A stretch of 23,192 nt of DNA from Haplomitrium mnioides (lineage: Eukaryota > Marchantiophyta > Haplomitriopsida > Calobryales), in the NCBI GenBank assembly GCA_049999725.1, contig JBNGIS010007960.1, positions 1 through 23,192 of the forward strand. Reading direction: 5' to 3'. The notes beneath the pieces are model-generated. The model was not told the DNA's origin and searched no databases. It saw only the letters and a program-made list of their open reading frames with translations. Both the position numbers and the translations under genes were made by a program. The stretch's first letter is position 1. Every line of letters starts with the position of its first letter. Of the stretch, positions 10,512 to 20,564 are shown in pieces.

Positions 10512-11644
10512 TTACTCCACTGAATTAACATGCTGAATTGATTTAGACTTCTTCACCAATGGTGTCGAACACCCCAAAAGAAATTTCTTACCTTGTAAGG
10601 TAACTTGAATTTGTCGTTTTCTCCAATCAAATTGAACGAATCTTTCTTCAAGCCAATGCAATCCTAAAATGATGTCATATTGTACAGATGCAATAACAAA
10701 TTGCATAGATTCCGTATACTCTTTTCCAATCCTTAGAAGGAATGGCTTTTGAGAGCAAAATACGTCATGCTTTTGGCCATCAGCCATAGTCACAACACTT
10801 CCCTTGATAGGCCTATATTTTGCTTTGATTATCTTAGCAAAACGTAGTGACATAAAATTTTCAGAACTCCCACTATCGACCAACATTCTACAAGAGTGCT
10901 CCTCAATCATACCATCAAGATGGAACAAGGTACCTCGAATTCTTGTCGGAATTTTAATTCCATTAGAGCTCGCAAGGTTTTGAGAACGATGTCCAAATGG
11001 TAGAGGACGAGATCTAACTTCTAAAGCCGTGAGTAATGAGTCATGCCGCTTCGACATACGCATTGCTTCTTCTAATTGAGTAGACTCTCTCATAGTAACT
11101 TCTATTCTCGTGTGAGGCTTCAATCCCCGAACAAAGCGGTCTAATGCCTCTTCTTCTCTTATATCAAGAATTTGCATAATTGTATCTTGAAAATGTGTCA
11201 CATAACTTCTTACTGTACCAAGTTGCTTCAATTCGGCCAATCAATCCCTTGCTACTTTTGAAGCATTTACAACCCTAAATCTTGAAATCACTCCTTCTTT
11301 GAACTCATACAAAGAAACAATAGGAGCAACAAATCCACGTTGTACTTGTTCTACTTGATATCTCCACCAAGTCTTTGCAACTCTTTCTAATTGGCTTGCC
11401 GCAAATAGAATTGCCGCAAATCCTCTCTAATGTTTGTAGCTTCAAAATATTGTTCACAATCGAAAATGAAGTTCTCACAAGCACCACAAGTCACCTTTCC
11501 ATCATATGTTTTTGGCGTTGGAAATCGCCTATAGCTCTCTTCTTCTCGAAACATTGCCCTTTCTTTAATTCCCACTTTCAAAAGGCGTGAAAGATGTTCA
11601 AGTCGTTGTTCCATCGCTTGAATCACCTCCTCTTGACTCTCCAT
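10512..11644 (-). pseudogene. Gag and protease of the chromovirus (broken, zinc knuckle absent)
   Basis: Gag starts at ATG 11644, 27 nt after the PBS, with MESQEEVIQAMEQRLEHLSRL, a coiled-coil-like N-terminus, then RRFPTPKTYDGK. A frameshift near 11390 leads into the retrotransposon-gag core (KTWWRYQVEQVQRG, SRFRVVNASKVARD). A stop lies near 11245, and the core then continues through LGTVRSYVTHFQD and FVRGLKPHTRIEV. No CCHC knuckle is present before protease: gag passes within about 40 residues to HSCRMLVDSGSSENFMS, the aspartic protease site (DSG, near 10875), followed by IILGLHWLEE. Loss of the knuckle may be an in-frame deletion. The frame ends at a stop near 10512, with another before RT. 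Confidence 0.88.
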
Positions 11645-11670
11645 TTAGCTCTCACCAAAAAAGAACCGTG

Positions 11671-11682
11671 GCTCTAATACCA
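11671..11682 (-). other. Primer-binding site of the chromovirus (tRNA-iMet type)
   Basis: One base after the 5' LTR the minus strand reads TGGTATTAGAGC. The usual plant initiator-Met PBS is TGGTATCAGAGC, so this differs by one C-to-T change. It fixes the right-hand LTR as the 5' LTR and the element's direction. Confidence 0.85.
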
Positions 11683-11683
11683 A

Positions 11684-12073
11684 TGTAAAAAAATCTCATA
11701 GACCGAATCCAAATGAGTAAGAACTCATGATGAACTCTAATAGAGTTCTTCAACCAAAAGCAACTCAAGGTCTAAGCTAAGACCAAGAGTGCAAGCAAAA
11801 GCCAAGCAACCAAAGAACCCAAGTGATTCAAGAGGAACTCCAAAATGAAGAGTGGGGCTAAGAAGCCCTTCTATTCATACAAGAGAAGAGGGTGTCCTTC
11901 CTCTTTCTTTACTTATAAGTCACTTCTAATTTCAGCCCTAAAGGTGACTCTCTACCAAAAGTGATTTCAAAGACAAGTAATCAAATCTTAACCCTAAAAG
12001 TGACTCACTACCACTTCCTTCACTCCTCTCTATTTTCTTATAAATAACACAACCTTATGCTTGTACTATTACA
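11684..12073 (-). repeat. 5' LTR of the chromovirus (390 bp)
   Basis: It is bounded by TGTAAAAA and CTATTACA on the plus strand and pairs with 7134-7524. The TATA region is mutated here (TTGTATGAATA on the minus strand). Outer-element sequence begins directly after it at 12074. Confidence 0.93.
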
Positions 12074-12078
12074 CCCGG
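12074..12078. repeat. Probable target-site duplication CCCGG, right copy (chromovirus)
   Basis: This is the partner of CTTGA at 7129-7133. The differences are transitions only. CCCGG holds CG and CHG cytosine contexts, so deamination of a methylated CCCGG could have produced CTTGA. Confidence 0.5.
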
Positions 12079-13075
12079 TGTTCTCACCTCCGGTCCGATC
12101 TTCCATTGGCTCCCTCCACTGGTGCTCTGTTCCGTCATAGGTGGACAATTTGATTTGATTGACAATCACCACACCCTCCTCCGACAGATCCTCCTCTGTC
12201 ACTTTGCTTACCATCTGTACCCAGTAATGGTACTCCAAATCTTTGTCCTCTTCAGACCACTCACTGTCATACTCAGCTTCCGACTGTGTTTCCCCCAAGT
12301 GAGGAACATGATCGTAATGCATTGTCGTTTTTATCAGGACCGAACACTAGTGTGGAGTTCCCCCAGTTGTGCATCACTTTGGCCCCATACAGCCATGGCC
12401 TCCCAATCAACACCGGGTATGGAGATGCTCTAGTGAGTCGCATTACCAGATAATTGAGCTTGAATTCTTTCCCTCTGATGAATGTTGGAATTTGCAGGAG
12501 AGAGCCCAATGGCTTTACGTACGACCCATCCGCCAGCCTCATGATTCGGGCTATGTGCTGGAATTCCGTGAATCCCAACCTCAGAGCTGTTTCCTCCACC
12601 ATGATGTTGACCTCTGCCCCTCCATCTATGGGCACCAAGGACAAAGTGCACCCAGCGATATGGATGTCTATCTCTTGGGCCTCCTTGTCCTCACAAACCA
12701 GTTGCAAATCTGCTGGAGCTCCCACCTTGGGTAGCCTCCTTCTCCTCTTCGCTCCCATCAGCAATTCACGGAGTTGTCTCCGATATAGTGGGCTATCCTT
12801 GATAAGTTGGCCCACTATGGCCATGATAGGGCAATTTCTCACGTCCGCTTGAATCCTATAGGGGGTGGCTTTTGTCCCCTCTTCCGCAGCTGCAACCATC
12901 TTTTGTACCTTCTGGGTTCCCCCTAATGTTTCCGGACCTTCTTGACGGTTTCTTCGGCTGCCCGCTCTTCTTCCAAAGCCTCCAAAGCCTTTAATTGCTT
13001 TCTCACTTGGTCTAGCTGCTTGGGGTAGAACCATTTCGGATTATCCCTTCGATAATGCAAATCACTTTGAGGCGA
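12079..13075 (-). pseudogene. Gag C-terminus, protease and linker of the outer element (broken)
   Basis: The part next to the solo LTR (13075-12930) encodes the end of the gag region with DNPKWFYPKQLDQVRKQL and a charged helix. A frameshift near 12930 leads to a protease region with QADVRNCPIMAIVGQLI, then IAGCTLSLVPIDGGAEVNIM with the probable catalytic Asp near 12625, and YPVLIGRPWLYGAKVMHNW near the flap end. Asp-Gly-Gly replaces the common Asp-Ser/Thr-Gly; I take this as lineage variation or mutation. A frameshift near 12310 leads into an acidic linker (EAEYDSEWSEEDKDLEYHYW) that stops at the chromovirus boundary and would continue at 7128. The flanking frames that read on into the solo LTR (above 13075) or chromovirus LTR (below 12074) are insertion chimaeras. 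Confidence 0.87.
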
Positions 13076-13080
13076 GGTCG
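13076..13080. repeat. Target-site duplication GGTCG, left copy (solo LTR)
   Basis: GGTCG directly precedes the LTR start TGTCGGCC and is repeated directly after the LTR end at 17209-17213. Confidence 0.92.
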
Positions 13081-13218
13081 TGTCGGCCGGGTGTGTTTGT
13101 GTTTTTTCTTTTTTGTTGTAATTACTTAGCTCTAGCCTTGTAAATTCTTTCAAGTTTGCATTAGTCATTTGTATCCCTTTGTATTTTATTGTTTTATTGT
13201 TGTCATGCCAATCTTGCA

Positions 13219-13261
13219 CCTTTCTCCTCTCCCTCCTTTCCCTTCTCTTCCTTTCTTTCCT
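13219..13261 (+). other. 43-nt uninterrupted polypyrimidine tract
   Basis: All 43 bases are C or T (CTCCTCTCCCTCCTTTCCC and similar), lying about 140 bp into the solo LTR. Such tracts can form triplex (H-DNA) structures or act as pyrimidine-patch promoter elements. Function here is unknown. Confidence 0.6.
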
Positions 13262-14172
13262 GCTTCCCATTGTGAATGTCATGAATCTTGCAATGCAAGG
13301 GGGAGCCCTATGAAATTCAAAGGAGTTAGATAAGAAGACTAGCAGGAGGATCAAAGGAACTTGCAACAATTTGGGACAAAGGCAGGGCTGACAAAGGTGA
13401 GCAAGAGGAAATCAAAGAGAGTTGAGAGGGAGATCAAAGGAATGGAGCAGCAAAAGGATTCGAGGAGAGGAGGGCAGAGATCAAAGGAGCCAGCAACAAT
13501 CGAGGAGGAATGCACGAGAAGAGCAACAGGAGATGAAGGCGAGGGGGAGCACAGCCGGATGCGTGCAGAGGGCCATCACGTGAGTGGATCGGGAGCGACA
13601 ACGTTGTAGGGACTTGCCAGCGACAACGAACGACGAACAAGGAGTGGCAGTAGGTGAAGACATGTAAAGAGGAGGGGATCGAGGCGAAGAGTCAACACAA
13701 AGGAAGAGACCCAAAGAGTCCGAGGGGAGCTGCGGAAACGTGGCAGCCTTTGTGTGCTTCACGGAATCCGTCGGGCGACGTGGCAGCTCCTGAGGGTCCG
13801 AAAGGTTTGACGGGATCGCGCCACCCTAAGTGAGGAACCCGGTTAAGCGGGTTCTGATCCATCTTACGACGTAGGGGGACTGCTTAACAAGGATCCGCTA
13901 AGGGAGGTCCGACGGATCCGAAGTAATGGCAAAACAGGGATAAGAAAAGCAGTGACTAACAAAGAGGTGACTTGTCACCAATTGTGCGGCATGGAGGATT
14001 CTTTAAGGCAATTGCGAGGCTAAGCGGGAAGGGCGAAGCAGCAATTCATCACAGTTTCGTAGCAAGAGGGAGTCCGTAGGGTGCAGCGGAAACGTGGCAG
14101 CTCTGGCACACTTCACGGGATTCGGGAACACATGGTAGTCCCAGGGAGTCTGCGGACTCTTAGCAGAAAATT

Positions 14173-14285
14173 GGGGAGCCCCAGTTAAGTGGGTTCCGAT
14201 CAGCCTCCCTAAGTGGGGAGCCCTAGTTAAATGGGTTTCGATTAGCCACCCTACGTGGGGAGCCCACTTAACGAGGATCCGACGG
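14173..14285 (+). repeat. 42-bp tandem repeat in the solo LTR (about 2.7 copies)
   Basis: Units starting GGGGAGCCC at 14173, 14215 and 14257 share AGTTAA.TGGGTTYCGAT and CCCTA.GT. The related sequence occurs once in each outer LTR (near 3210-3250 and 21770-21815 on the other strand), so the expansion happened in this family. No coding signal. Confidence 0.75.
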
Positions 14286-14329
14286 GAAGCCCAACTGGGG
14301 ACCAAGGGAAGAGATACGAAATGGTGATT

Positions 14330-14830
14330 TATCACGAGCTCGGTCAGACAAAAAGCGAGCAAGACGAAAAGATGATCTATCAATGATCCGATGAAGTGAG
14401 TAGGAAAAGTTCGATACAATAAGATCTGAAAGTTCGACGGAAGTCTATGGCACGTATTGCTCTTATCACAAAGGGGCTCCGGAGCGGCGATATATCGAAG
14501 GTCCGACCAGACCAAGATCAAGGAACGGCAAAAAGGTGATCAAGCAACAATCCGGCCCGAAGAAGCAGCAAGAGCGAAGAAAATGCAACTTATCACGGGT
14601 CTGACTGAAGAAGAATTGAGGGATATGAATGGGTGATCTATCGTGGTTCCGGCCAGAGGAAGATCAAGATGGCGAAAAGGTGATTCATCAACAATATGGC
14701 CAAAGGAAGATTAAGGAATGGCGAAAAGATGATGAAGCGATGATCCGACTAGAATAAGAAGCAAGAGACCAGCAGCTTAAAGGGTGACCTATCACAGTTC
14801 TAGCGTTGGCAAGGACAAAAGTTCAACAAA
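14330..14830 (+). repeat. Degenerate internal repeats of the solo LTR
   Basis: Recurring segments such as GGCGAAAAGGTGAT or GGCAAAAAGGTGAT, AAGATCAAG and ATCCGGCC/ATCCGACT appear about every 50-70 bp. They are the counterpart, on the opposite strand, of the CCGG/TTCGG-rich region of the outer LTRs. I see no gene here. Confidence 0.55.
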
Positions 14831-14988
14831 GCGACGTTGAAAAGTTTGAAAGGGATCAGAGGGGAGCTCGCCATAGTTCTTATATCAAGCGAAGGGAAAA
14901 GTTAAGCGAAGGGAGCCTCAATTCTTATTGCAAGCGGGTGCCGAAATGGCGACAATAGGTACCATTCTTACTCGGCGAGGGAACAATT

Positions 14989-15327
14989 TTGTGGATGATG
15001 TGGCATCCGCGGAAGAGAGGAGGAGTCAGCGTGGGTCAACTGTGGAATCCGATCAAAGCGTCGGTCTGCCTACCCCTTTGCGGGGCGACGTCAAACGGCG
15101 CGGTGGCGGATAACATGGCATTCGAAGGTGGTCCGAGGGTCAGCGCGGGTCAACTACGGAATCCGGTCAAGGTGTCGGTCCGCCTACCCCTTTGCGGGGC
15201 AACGTCGGACGGCGTGGCTATGGATGACATTGCAGGCAGAACATATGGCGACCTGTGGGGTTCCGCGAGTGACGGCAAGGTTCCGATGGGGTTTGCGGAC
15301 ACGTGGCGACTTGTGAGGGTCTGCTAG
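14989..15327 (+). repeat. 114-bp sub-repeats of the solo LTR, open in the sense frame
   Basis: CCTACCCCTTTGCGGGGC begins at 15069 and 15183, a period of 114 bp (38 codons). The surrounding plus-strand frame is open for 112 codons and encodes two copies of a repeat with VCLPLCGATS or VRLPLCGATS. The same peptide pattern appears in sense frames of both outer LTRs (2245-2514 and 20565-21101, minus strand). Whether it is translated is unknown; a G+C-rich repeat whose period is a multiple of three could stay open by chance. TGATGTGGCATCC at 15000 looks like a decayed form of the TGACGTGG sites of the outer LTRs. Confidence 0.65.
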
Positions 15328-17208
15328 CGCTTACGAAAGCGTGGCAGCTTGCAGGGGTCTGCGGGCGATTGCGAGAGCATGGCAGCAAGGAGAATCGATG
15401 ATGATTGAGAAGCAATCTGTGGGATGCATCGGGTAAACCATCTGTTGCGAATCCAATCCTCACCAAATGAATTTCTTCGAATTTCTCTGCGAGAAAAATC
15501 TCTCCGACCAAATTTCGTATCTACGCTCAACGAGATGCTTCAAAGGAATCGAATCGGGATTGCAATGGGTCTACTGATGCGTCCAGCGGCGAGGCGATCC
15601 TGATCGAAAATCTGCAAGGGAGAGCACTACAAATCGAAGGCAGGGTTCAGCTGAGACTTCTCCGAAAATCTTCCTCCCCCGATCTTGAATGCTTCAATGA
15701 GATGACCGTTAAACGCGGGCTGTTTGCTAAGTGTCAGCTTGTAAAGAAACGGTTGTTAATGAGAAAAACTACCAAAGTCTAGTGAAGAGGAGCGGGTCAA
15801 TCTTGATCAAGAATTCATGGGAGGGGACGCGCGCCTGCAGGAGGAGTATAGCTGGGATTGCTGCGAAGGGAGGGGGGTTGTTGTTTATGCAAAATTGAGT
15901 GGTGAGAGCAAACTCGAGGAGGAGGAGGAAGCAGCGAGGGAGAGAGGAGGGAATTCCAGCCAAGATTTGAGTGAGGGAGTGGGTTCGTGCAGGGGGATCA
16001 GCGGGGGTGGAGGTGGACTGGAGAGGTGCTGAGAATCTCTGAGCGTGGAGCTCTAGAGTCTCAGGCGATCCAGGTGGACTCATCACGTGGGTGGACCATC
16101 ATTTGGAGGTGGATCACCACTTGAAGTTGAGGGGAATTCTTTTGGTCTTGAGTTTGTGAGAGGCTGCCAAGGGGGATCTTGGAGTCGTCTCAACATCGTC
16201 TGTGCAAGAGCATCAATCCTAGGGGCGCTTGGGGGCATTTATGGTCGTAATTCTCAAGTGGAGCCAAGAAAAGAGTGGCTGTGCTAGTGCCTACACGATG
16301 CATAGAAGATCTAGTCGAAGCTCAAGGTGGAGTGGGTGGCTAGTAGTCGAGGGGACTATCTTCCAGAGGTGGAAGTTAAAGAAATCCTCTTCCGAGTTTG
16401 AGGAAGTAAATTCAGGGCTTCTCGCGAGGGAAGTTGAAAAACTATCTGAATGAGAGTGGGTGGATGAAGGATTGGTGGAGAACTGAAGTGTTGATGGGAG
16501 TTGAAGGAGAATTGAGAGGAAAGATTGGTTTTTGAGAGGTGGAAAGGGATGGCATTGTGGGCAGGGCATCGTGGAAGTACCAATGTCTTTGTGTCTACAT
16601 GTGTTATTAGATTTGTGCTCTATTTGTAGATTTGTGAAGTTCTTAGTTTTAGAAGGTCTGCATTTCATTTGTCCAATCCTGAGGACACCCTGGACAGAGG
16701 AAGTCAGGACTAACAACATTGTATTGTGACAATTGAATATTGGGACCTGTTTCTCTGTTATATACAAGTTGATTGGGTCCAGCTTTGGACTTCCGAATTA
16801 TACTACAAAGTGACTCAACAGCATTACAGCCTAGCCGTGCATGTTTTGAGGGAATGAATGTGAATGAGCAAGTGGGCTACTGAAGCAATTGTGGGCTAGT
16901 GGTCAGGTAGTGAGGCAACCATAAATCATTCAAGACTCCCCAAGAAACCATTGCAGCCAAGAGTTAGATGCTCTGTTCCATCTGCCCTTGTCTTCCAAGT
17001 GGCACCTTTTGAGGTTAAGGCCTGAAAGATGGGTGTGGTTGTGCTTGGGTGTTGTGGAGTGTTGTGCAGTCATTCCTGACTGGTAAGCAGAAGTTGGGGT
17101 CCGTTCGGTGCAAAGCCCCTCCCATAAAAGGTCTAGAAACACTAGTCAACCCTTAAGCAGAGGTAACTCTATTGGAAAGGAGTTAAGGCTCCGACCACGG
17201 GGCTGACA

Positions 17209-17213
17209 GGTCG
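17209..17213. repeat. Target-site duplication GGTCG, right copy (solo LTR)
   Basis: It is identical to 13076-13080. With one copy and the LTR set aside, the gag frame on the minus strand runs on without a shift, which supports both boundaries. Confidence 0.92.
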
Positions 17214-18737
17214 CTCGAGCCACTCCTTTCTCCGCTATTCGCTCAGACTTCCTTTGGCTTCTCTTCTTGGCCTTCACCCCTGCCCGGGTCACCACCCGGA
17301 AACAATCCTCAGGAGTTGGCGTCTCCTAGCTCGACAATTCAGCTTCCTTCTCCATCTCCAAGGTGATCAGATTGACAATTGCGGGGGGAGGAGGATTCGC
17401 GCTTGGTCTAGGGGGAGCGTTGAGCCTTTGGCTTGGGCAATTCATCACCACATGTCCCTCCTCCTTGCATTGGAAGCACATGGGAGGTGGTTGGCCATAA
17501 CCGCTCTTCAGTGGCTCCGGACAACTAGATGAAATGTGGTCGGGTTGGCCACAATTCCAACAGACCATAATTGTCATCTTAGAAGGCCGATTAGTAGTCC
17601 ACTGATTTATAGGCCTTGCGTTCCCTCCTGCGGGCCTGCTCAGGATTGTCCGAGGTCCCCCACTAATTTGGTACACCATTTTTGGGGCCTCCTCTATGAC
17701 ATACTCAACTTCCTCTCTCATGTACTCAGGTGTTTCCTCCCTCACCTTATGCATAGCATTGGTGTCATTTGGACATTCCTGGGGGGAGTGTTCGTGTTGC
17801 TTGCATCGAACGCACCAGACTCCAACTCTCCGAGTTGGCAGAGGCTTGCCTTCTAGCTTGATTCCTACCAAGAGGATGTTGATCGCCTCCATCTTGGCAC
17901 TTAGCTCCTCAATTCAATCCCTCCTCCTTGCTTCTTGCTCGCCTTGGGTTCGGGTTCAGCTTTCTTGTATCTTCCATTGCTGGCTCCTTTGCGATGGCTG
18001 ACCTCCTTGGCATGCTTCTTCTTCTTGTGGTCCTTCTTCTTCTTCTTCTTTCTGGATGACCGGTCCTCCTCTAAGGTGTTGCTGCTCGACTCATTCTCGC
18101 TTTCCAAGGAGGACTCGAAACTTTGATCCGTCTCCTCGTCACTGTCCGAGGTGTCCAAAGAATCATCAGAGTCATATTTGAACCGTGCCTTCCTTCGAGA
18201 ACTAGTGATGGCAGCCTTCATATGGGATCGGACTACATTGACTGCGTCCTCTAGAGTCTGTGGATCTGTTTGGCGCACCTAGGTCCCGATTCCTCTGGGT
18301 AGAGCTGCCAAGAACCACGCTATGAGCATCTTGTTAGTGGCTGGCGGGTTCAGCTTCCTCGCCACCTTCTTGAAATGTTGGAGGAATTTCCTCACAGACT
18401 CCTTTTTCATCTTGAGCTGACCCATCTTGATCAGCACTTCTGTCTCTTCACCAATCCCACAAAATTATGCTATGAAGGCTGCCTTGAATCCATGCCAGTC
18501 TCTCTTGATATTATCTGGCGAATCCTTGTACCAAGGTTGGGCTTCCCTCTTCAACACTGCTAGCAGGATTCTAATCTTCACATGGGCTTCCCCATTTGCT
18601 GCTGCAATGTTCTCCAAGTCATCCAGTCATGCATTTGGGTCATCCTTCAGGCGTCCCTTGAAGGACTTATACTTGAATCATCCTCAAAGCCCAGAAAAAG
18701 GTATAGGATTGGCCATCCCTCCACTAGACACTGCCAT
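17214..18737 (-). pseudogene. Gag of the outer element (broken by stops and by the solo LTR)
   Basis: The likely start is ATG 18737 (MAVSSGGMANPIPFSGL), about 160 nt after the PBS. The retrotransposon-gag core (about 18650-18290) shows DDLENIAAANGEAHVKIRIL, QPWYKDSP and LKMKKESVRKFLQHFKKV. Then come a Ser/Asp/Glu-rich stretch and a poly-Lys stretch (about 18170-17950, including a CTT-type microsatellite at 18033-18051). Three CCHC knuckles follow: CVRCKQHEHSPQEC (about 17814), CWNCGQPDHISSSC (17562) and CFQCKEEGHVVMNC (17478). The end is rich in Pro, then VVTRAGVKAKK. Breaks: at least five in-frame stops in the core, a frameshift near 17910 and TAG at 17326-17328. The frame passes through the GGTCG site and continues at 13075. 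Gag binds and packages the element's RNA. Confidence 0.9.
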
Positions 18738-18896
18738 TTCCACCCAAAAATTCCTTCTGTCCGCCACTCTTCCTTAACAGACTTAACCTCCAGTTGCTCT
18801 GTTTCTCGAAAGTGGCTTTCTTACAAGCTGATTGAGTTTCTAGTGCATGAAGTGGTGTTTCTGGTTCAGGTTGGTCTCAAGTTTCTCCAAACTTTT

Positions 18897-18915
18897 GGCC
18901 CTCTTGCTAGCGCCA
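18897..18915 (-). other. Candidate primer-binding site of the outer element
   Basis: After the 5' LTR the minus strand reads TGAATTTT and then TGGCGCTAGCAAGAGGGCC. TGG is the expected complement of a tRNA CCA end, but it starts eight bases from the LTR instead of the usual zero to five. I cannot name the tRNA. The 160-nt leader to gag follows. Confidence 0.5.
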
Positions 18916-19073
18916 AAAATTCATGTCACTCCTCTAATCTAGGTCTTAACCTTTCCAGTTACCTTTTTGGAGGCAAGGGAGGACAGTTTCAGGGCTTTCA
19001 GGTTCTTTTCTGAGATGGCCCCTTGCTAGTTACCACTTTCAGACCTTAAAGGTTCTCCTTTTCCTTGTAGGCC

Positions 19074-19079
19074 TTATAA
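19074..19079 (-). promoter_or_regulatory. Possible TATA-like element of the giant LTR (5' LTR copy)
   Basis: TTATAA sits about 150 bp from the LTR's 3' end, with GATTATAAGGC on the sense strand as context around it once variation is allowed for, and is shared with 549-554. This would be the promoter copy that drives the element, if functional. Confidence 0.25.
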
Positions 19080-20564
19080 TCATCACTCACTCTCTTTAGC
19101 TTGCACTCAAGTCAGTTGTTCATACACCCCCAAATCCACATTCATAATCTCCCTTGTTGTGCTTTGCGTGTAATTCCTTCACTTTATTCCAAGGGCCCAA
19201 TAACTCAGACCCTGCCACCTTATTTATGCTTTGGGGCAGAAATGTGCTTGTGACCTCCACCAGTGAACAAACAACAGGTCTGGACTCCCCCTCTCGGGGT
19301 TGTCACAGGACTGTTACAACTATTTTTCCTAACTATTCTAATATGAACTAATTCGTAAGCTCTACTACAGGATCAGAACCAAAGGGCATTCACCCCCATG
19401 ATCACTTAGTTGTGTCAAGAGACTTGACTCCCCCTCCAGAGCTATCTCAAGGTCTCCTCAACTGGTCTTGATGTCTTCTAATCTACTATACCTCTAGAAC
19501 ACAAATGCAAATGCAATGCTACCTACACACATATGCACAAACACATTTACACTATTTACTGCAAAGAGAAACAGAGTCTTTGAAGGCCCTCTGGACTGAT
19601 CCACCAACTAAAACTTCCCTTCTGAATCACTGGCTGCCTTCCTGCCTTCCAACCAACTTACCCACACACCCTTCTCTTCAGATAGTTCTCTACTTCCATT
19701 GCTAGAAGCCCTGGATTTACTTCCTCAAGATCGGAAGAGGATTTCTTTCACTTCCACCTCTCAAAGACAGTCTTCTCGACTGCAAGTAGCTCACTCCACC
19801 CCGAGCCTCGACGAGTCCTCCTCCGCAGTGCGTAGGCACTAACGAAGCCTCTCCTCCCTCTCAGCTCCACTTGAAGAATTGCACCAGAGTGTACTCCGAA
19901 CACTCTGAGTTGATGCTCTTGCACAAAGAATGAAGGGACAACTCCAAGCTCCTCACTTGGCAGCCTCCCCCAAGTTCTTTGCAAGCAAGAATCCCTTCTA
20001 GCTCACTTATTGATCCACCTCTGCTCTGGTCCACTCACGGGGACGAGTTCACCTGGATCGACCGAGCCTCTAGAGCTCCTCACTCATCAATTCTCGGCGC
20101 CCCTCCAGTCCACCTCCGAATCCCCGCTTGCCTCCTAGAGCTAGTTCACCCGCTTCACGCAGCTTCTCACCGAATTCTTCCTTCTGCCTTACCTTGTTGC
20201 AAAATCCCTGTCTTGAGATCATTGTCATGTCCTTAGATTGCTTGTACATCAACCTGAACAAAATCGGAGGCCCCCAATGTATACCCCTCGAGCGCTGATC
20301 TCTCGAGCTCGATCCGAAGAGAAGTCATTAATCCCGTTGGCTTGGAATGGGAGGTGATGACGCGTGTCCCGCGAGGTTATTATTCTTGTTACAACAGAAC
20401 AGGAGAAGGCGTCGTGTGTCTTGTCGGTTGGTTGGGAAAAGCCAAGTACAACGGTAACTTCCATGGGGAGTCCGAGGAATCTTGCGGGTCAAGATTCTGC
20501 AGATTCCCACGGAGCCAAGTCTGAAGGGTTCTTCGGAACAGAGTTCCGAAGCGCCCCGCGGACT

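Larger units (their letters stand above)
7134..12073 (-). mobile_element. Inner Ty3/gypsy chromovirus (4.94 kb), nested in outer pol
   Basis: It has two direct LTRs of 391 and 390 bp with TG...CA ends, a PBS resembling initiator tRNA-Met, and on the minus strand gag, protease, RT, RNase H, integrase and a chromodomain. The chromodomain plus [13 protein letters not shown] at the end of integrase place it among chromoviruses. Compact size and short LTRs fit Reina- or Galadriel-type plant lineages, which is inference. It interrupts the outer element between protease and RT, in the same orientation. LTRs differ at roughly 19 of 390 places, so it is younger than its host. Three frameshifts, many stops and a lost catalytic integrase residue make it defective. 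No clear polypurine tract is visible before its 3' LTR. Confidence 0.92.
13081..17208 (+). mobile_element. Solo LTR (4,128 bp) of a related giant-LTR family, inserted in outer gag
   Basis: The ends are TGTCGGCC and GGGGCTGACA, flanked by perfect GGTCG duplications. No partner LTR, PBS or internal genes are present, so it is a solo LTR, normally the product of recombination between the two LTRs of one element. It lies in the orientation opposite to the outer element. Homology to the outer LTR's sense strand is patchy but clear: GGAACCCGGTTAAGCGGGTT near 13840, CCTACCCCTTTGCGGGGC near 15070 and 15184, CTTCCAGAGGTGGAAGT near 16360, and the last 50 bp (GTAACT...GGAAAGG...TTAAG...GACA). The first 250 bp and 16450-17100 have diverged strongly. 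I see no gene in it on either strand. Confidence 0.92.

Noticed and set aside
12038-12322. 94-codon minus-strand open frame
   Set aside because: Its last codons run from outer pol linker into the chromovirus LTR at 12073; only 12079 upward is real coding remnant.
12369-12852. Two overlapping plus-strand open frames of 121 and 132 codons
   Set aside because: Both are opposite the outer protease region; shadow frames.
12923-13369. 148-codon minus-strand open frame
   Set aside because: It is a chimaera: below 13076 it is outer gag, above that it is antisense of the solo LTR. The junction coincides with the GGTCG duplication, so it is not a gene.
14003-14521. 172-codon minus-strand open frame
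   Set aside because: It is antisense to the solo LTR and crosses its 42-bp and other sub-repeats; no family resemblance and no equivalent intact frame in the outer LTRs.
18033-18051. CTT microsatellite considered as a separate repeat feature
   Set aside because: It encodes the poly-Lys stretch of gag and needs no separate explanation.
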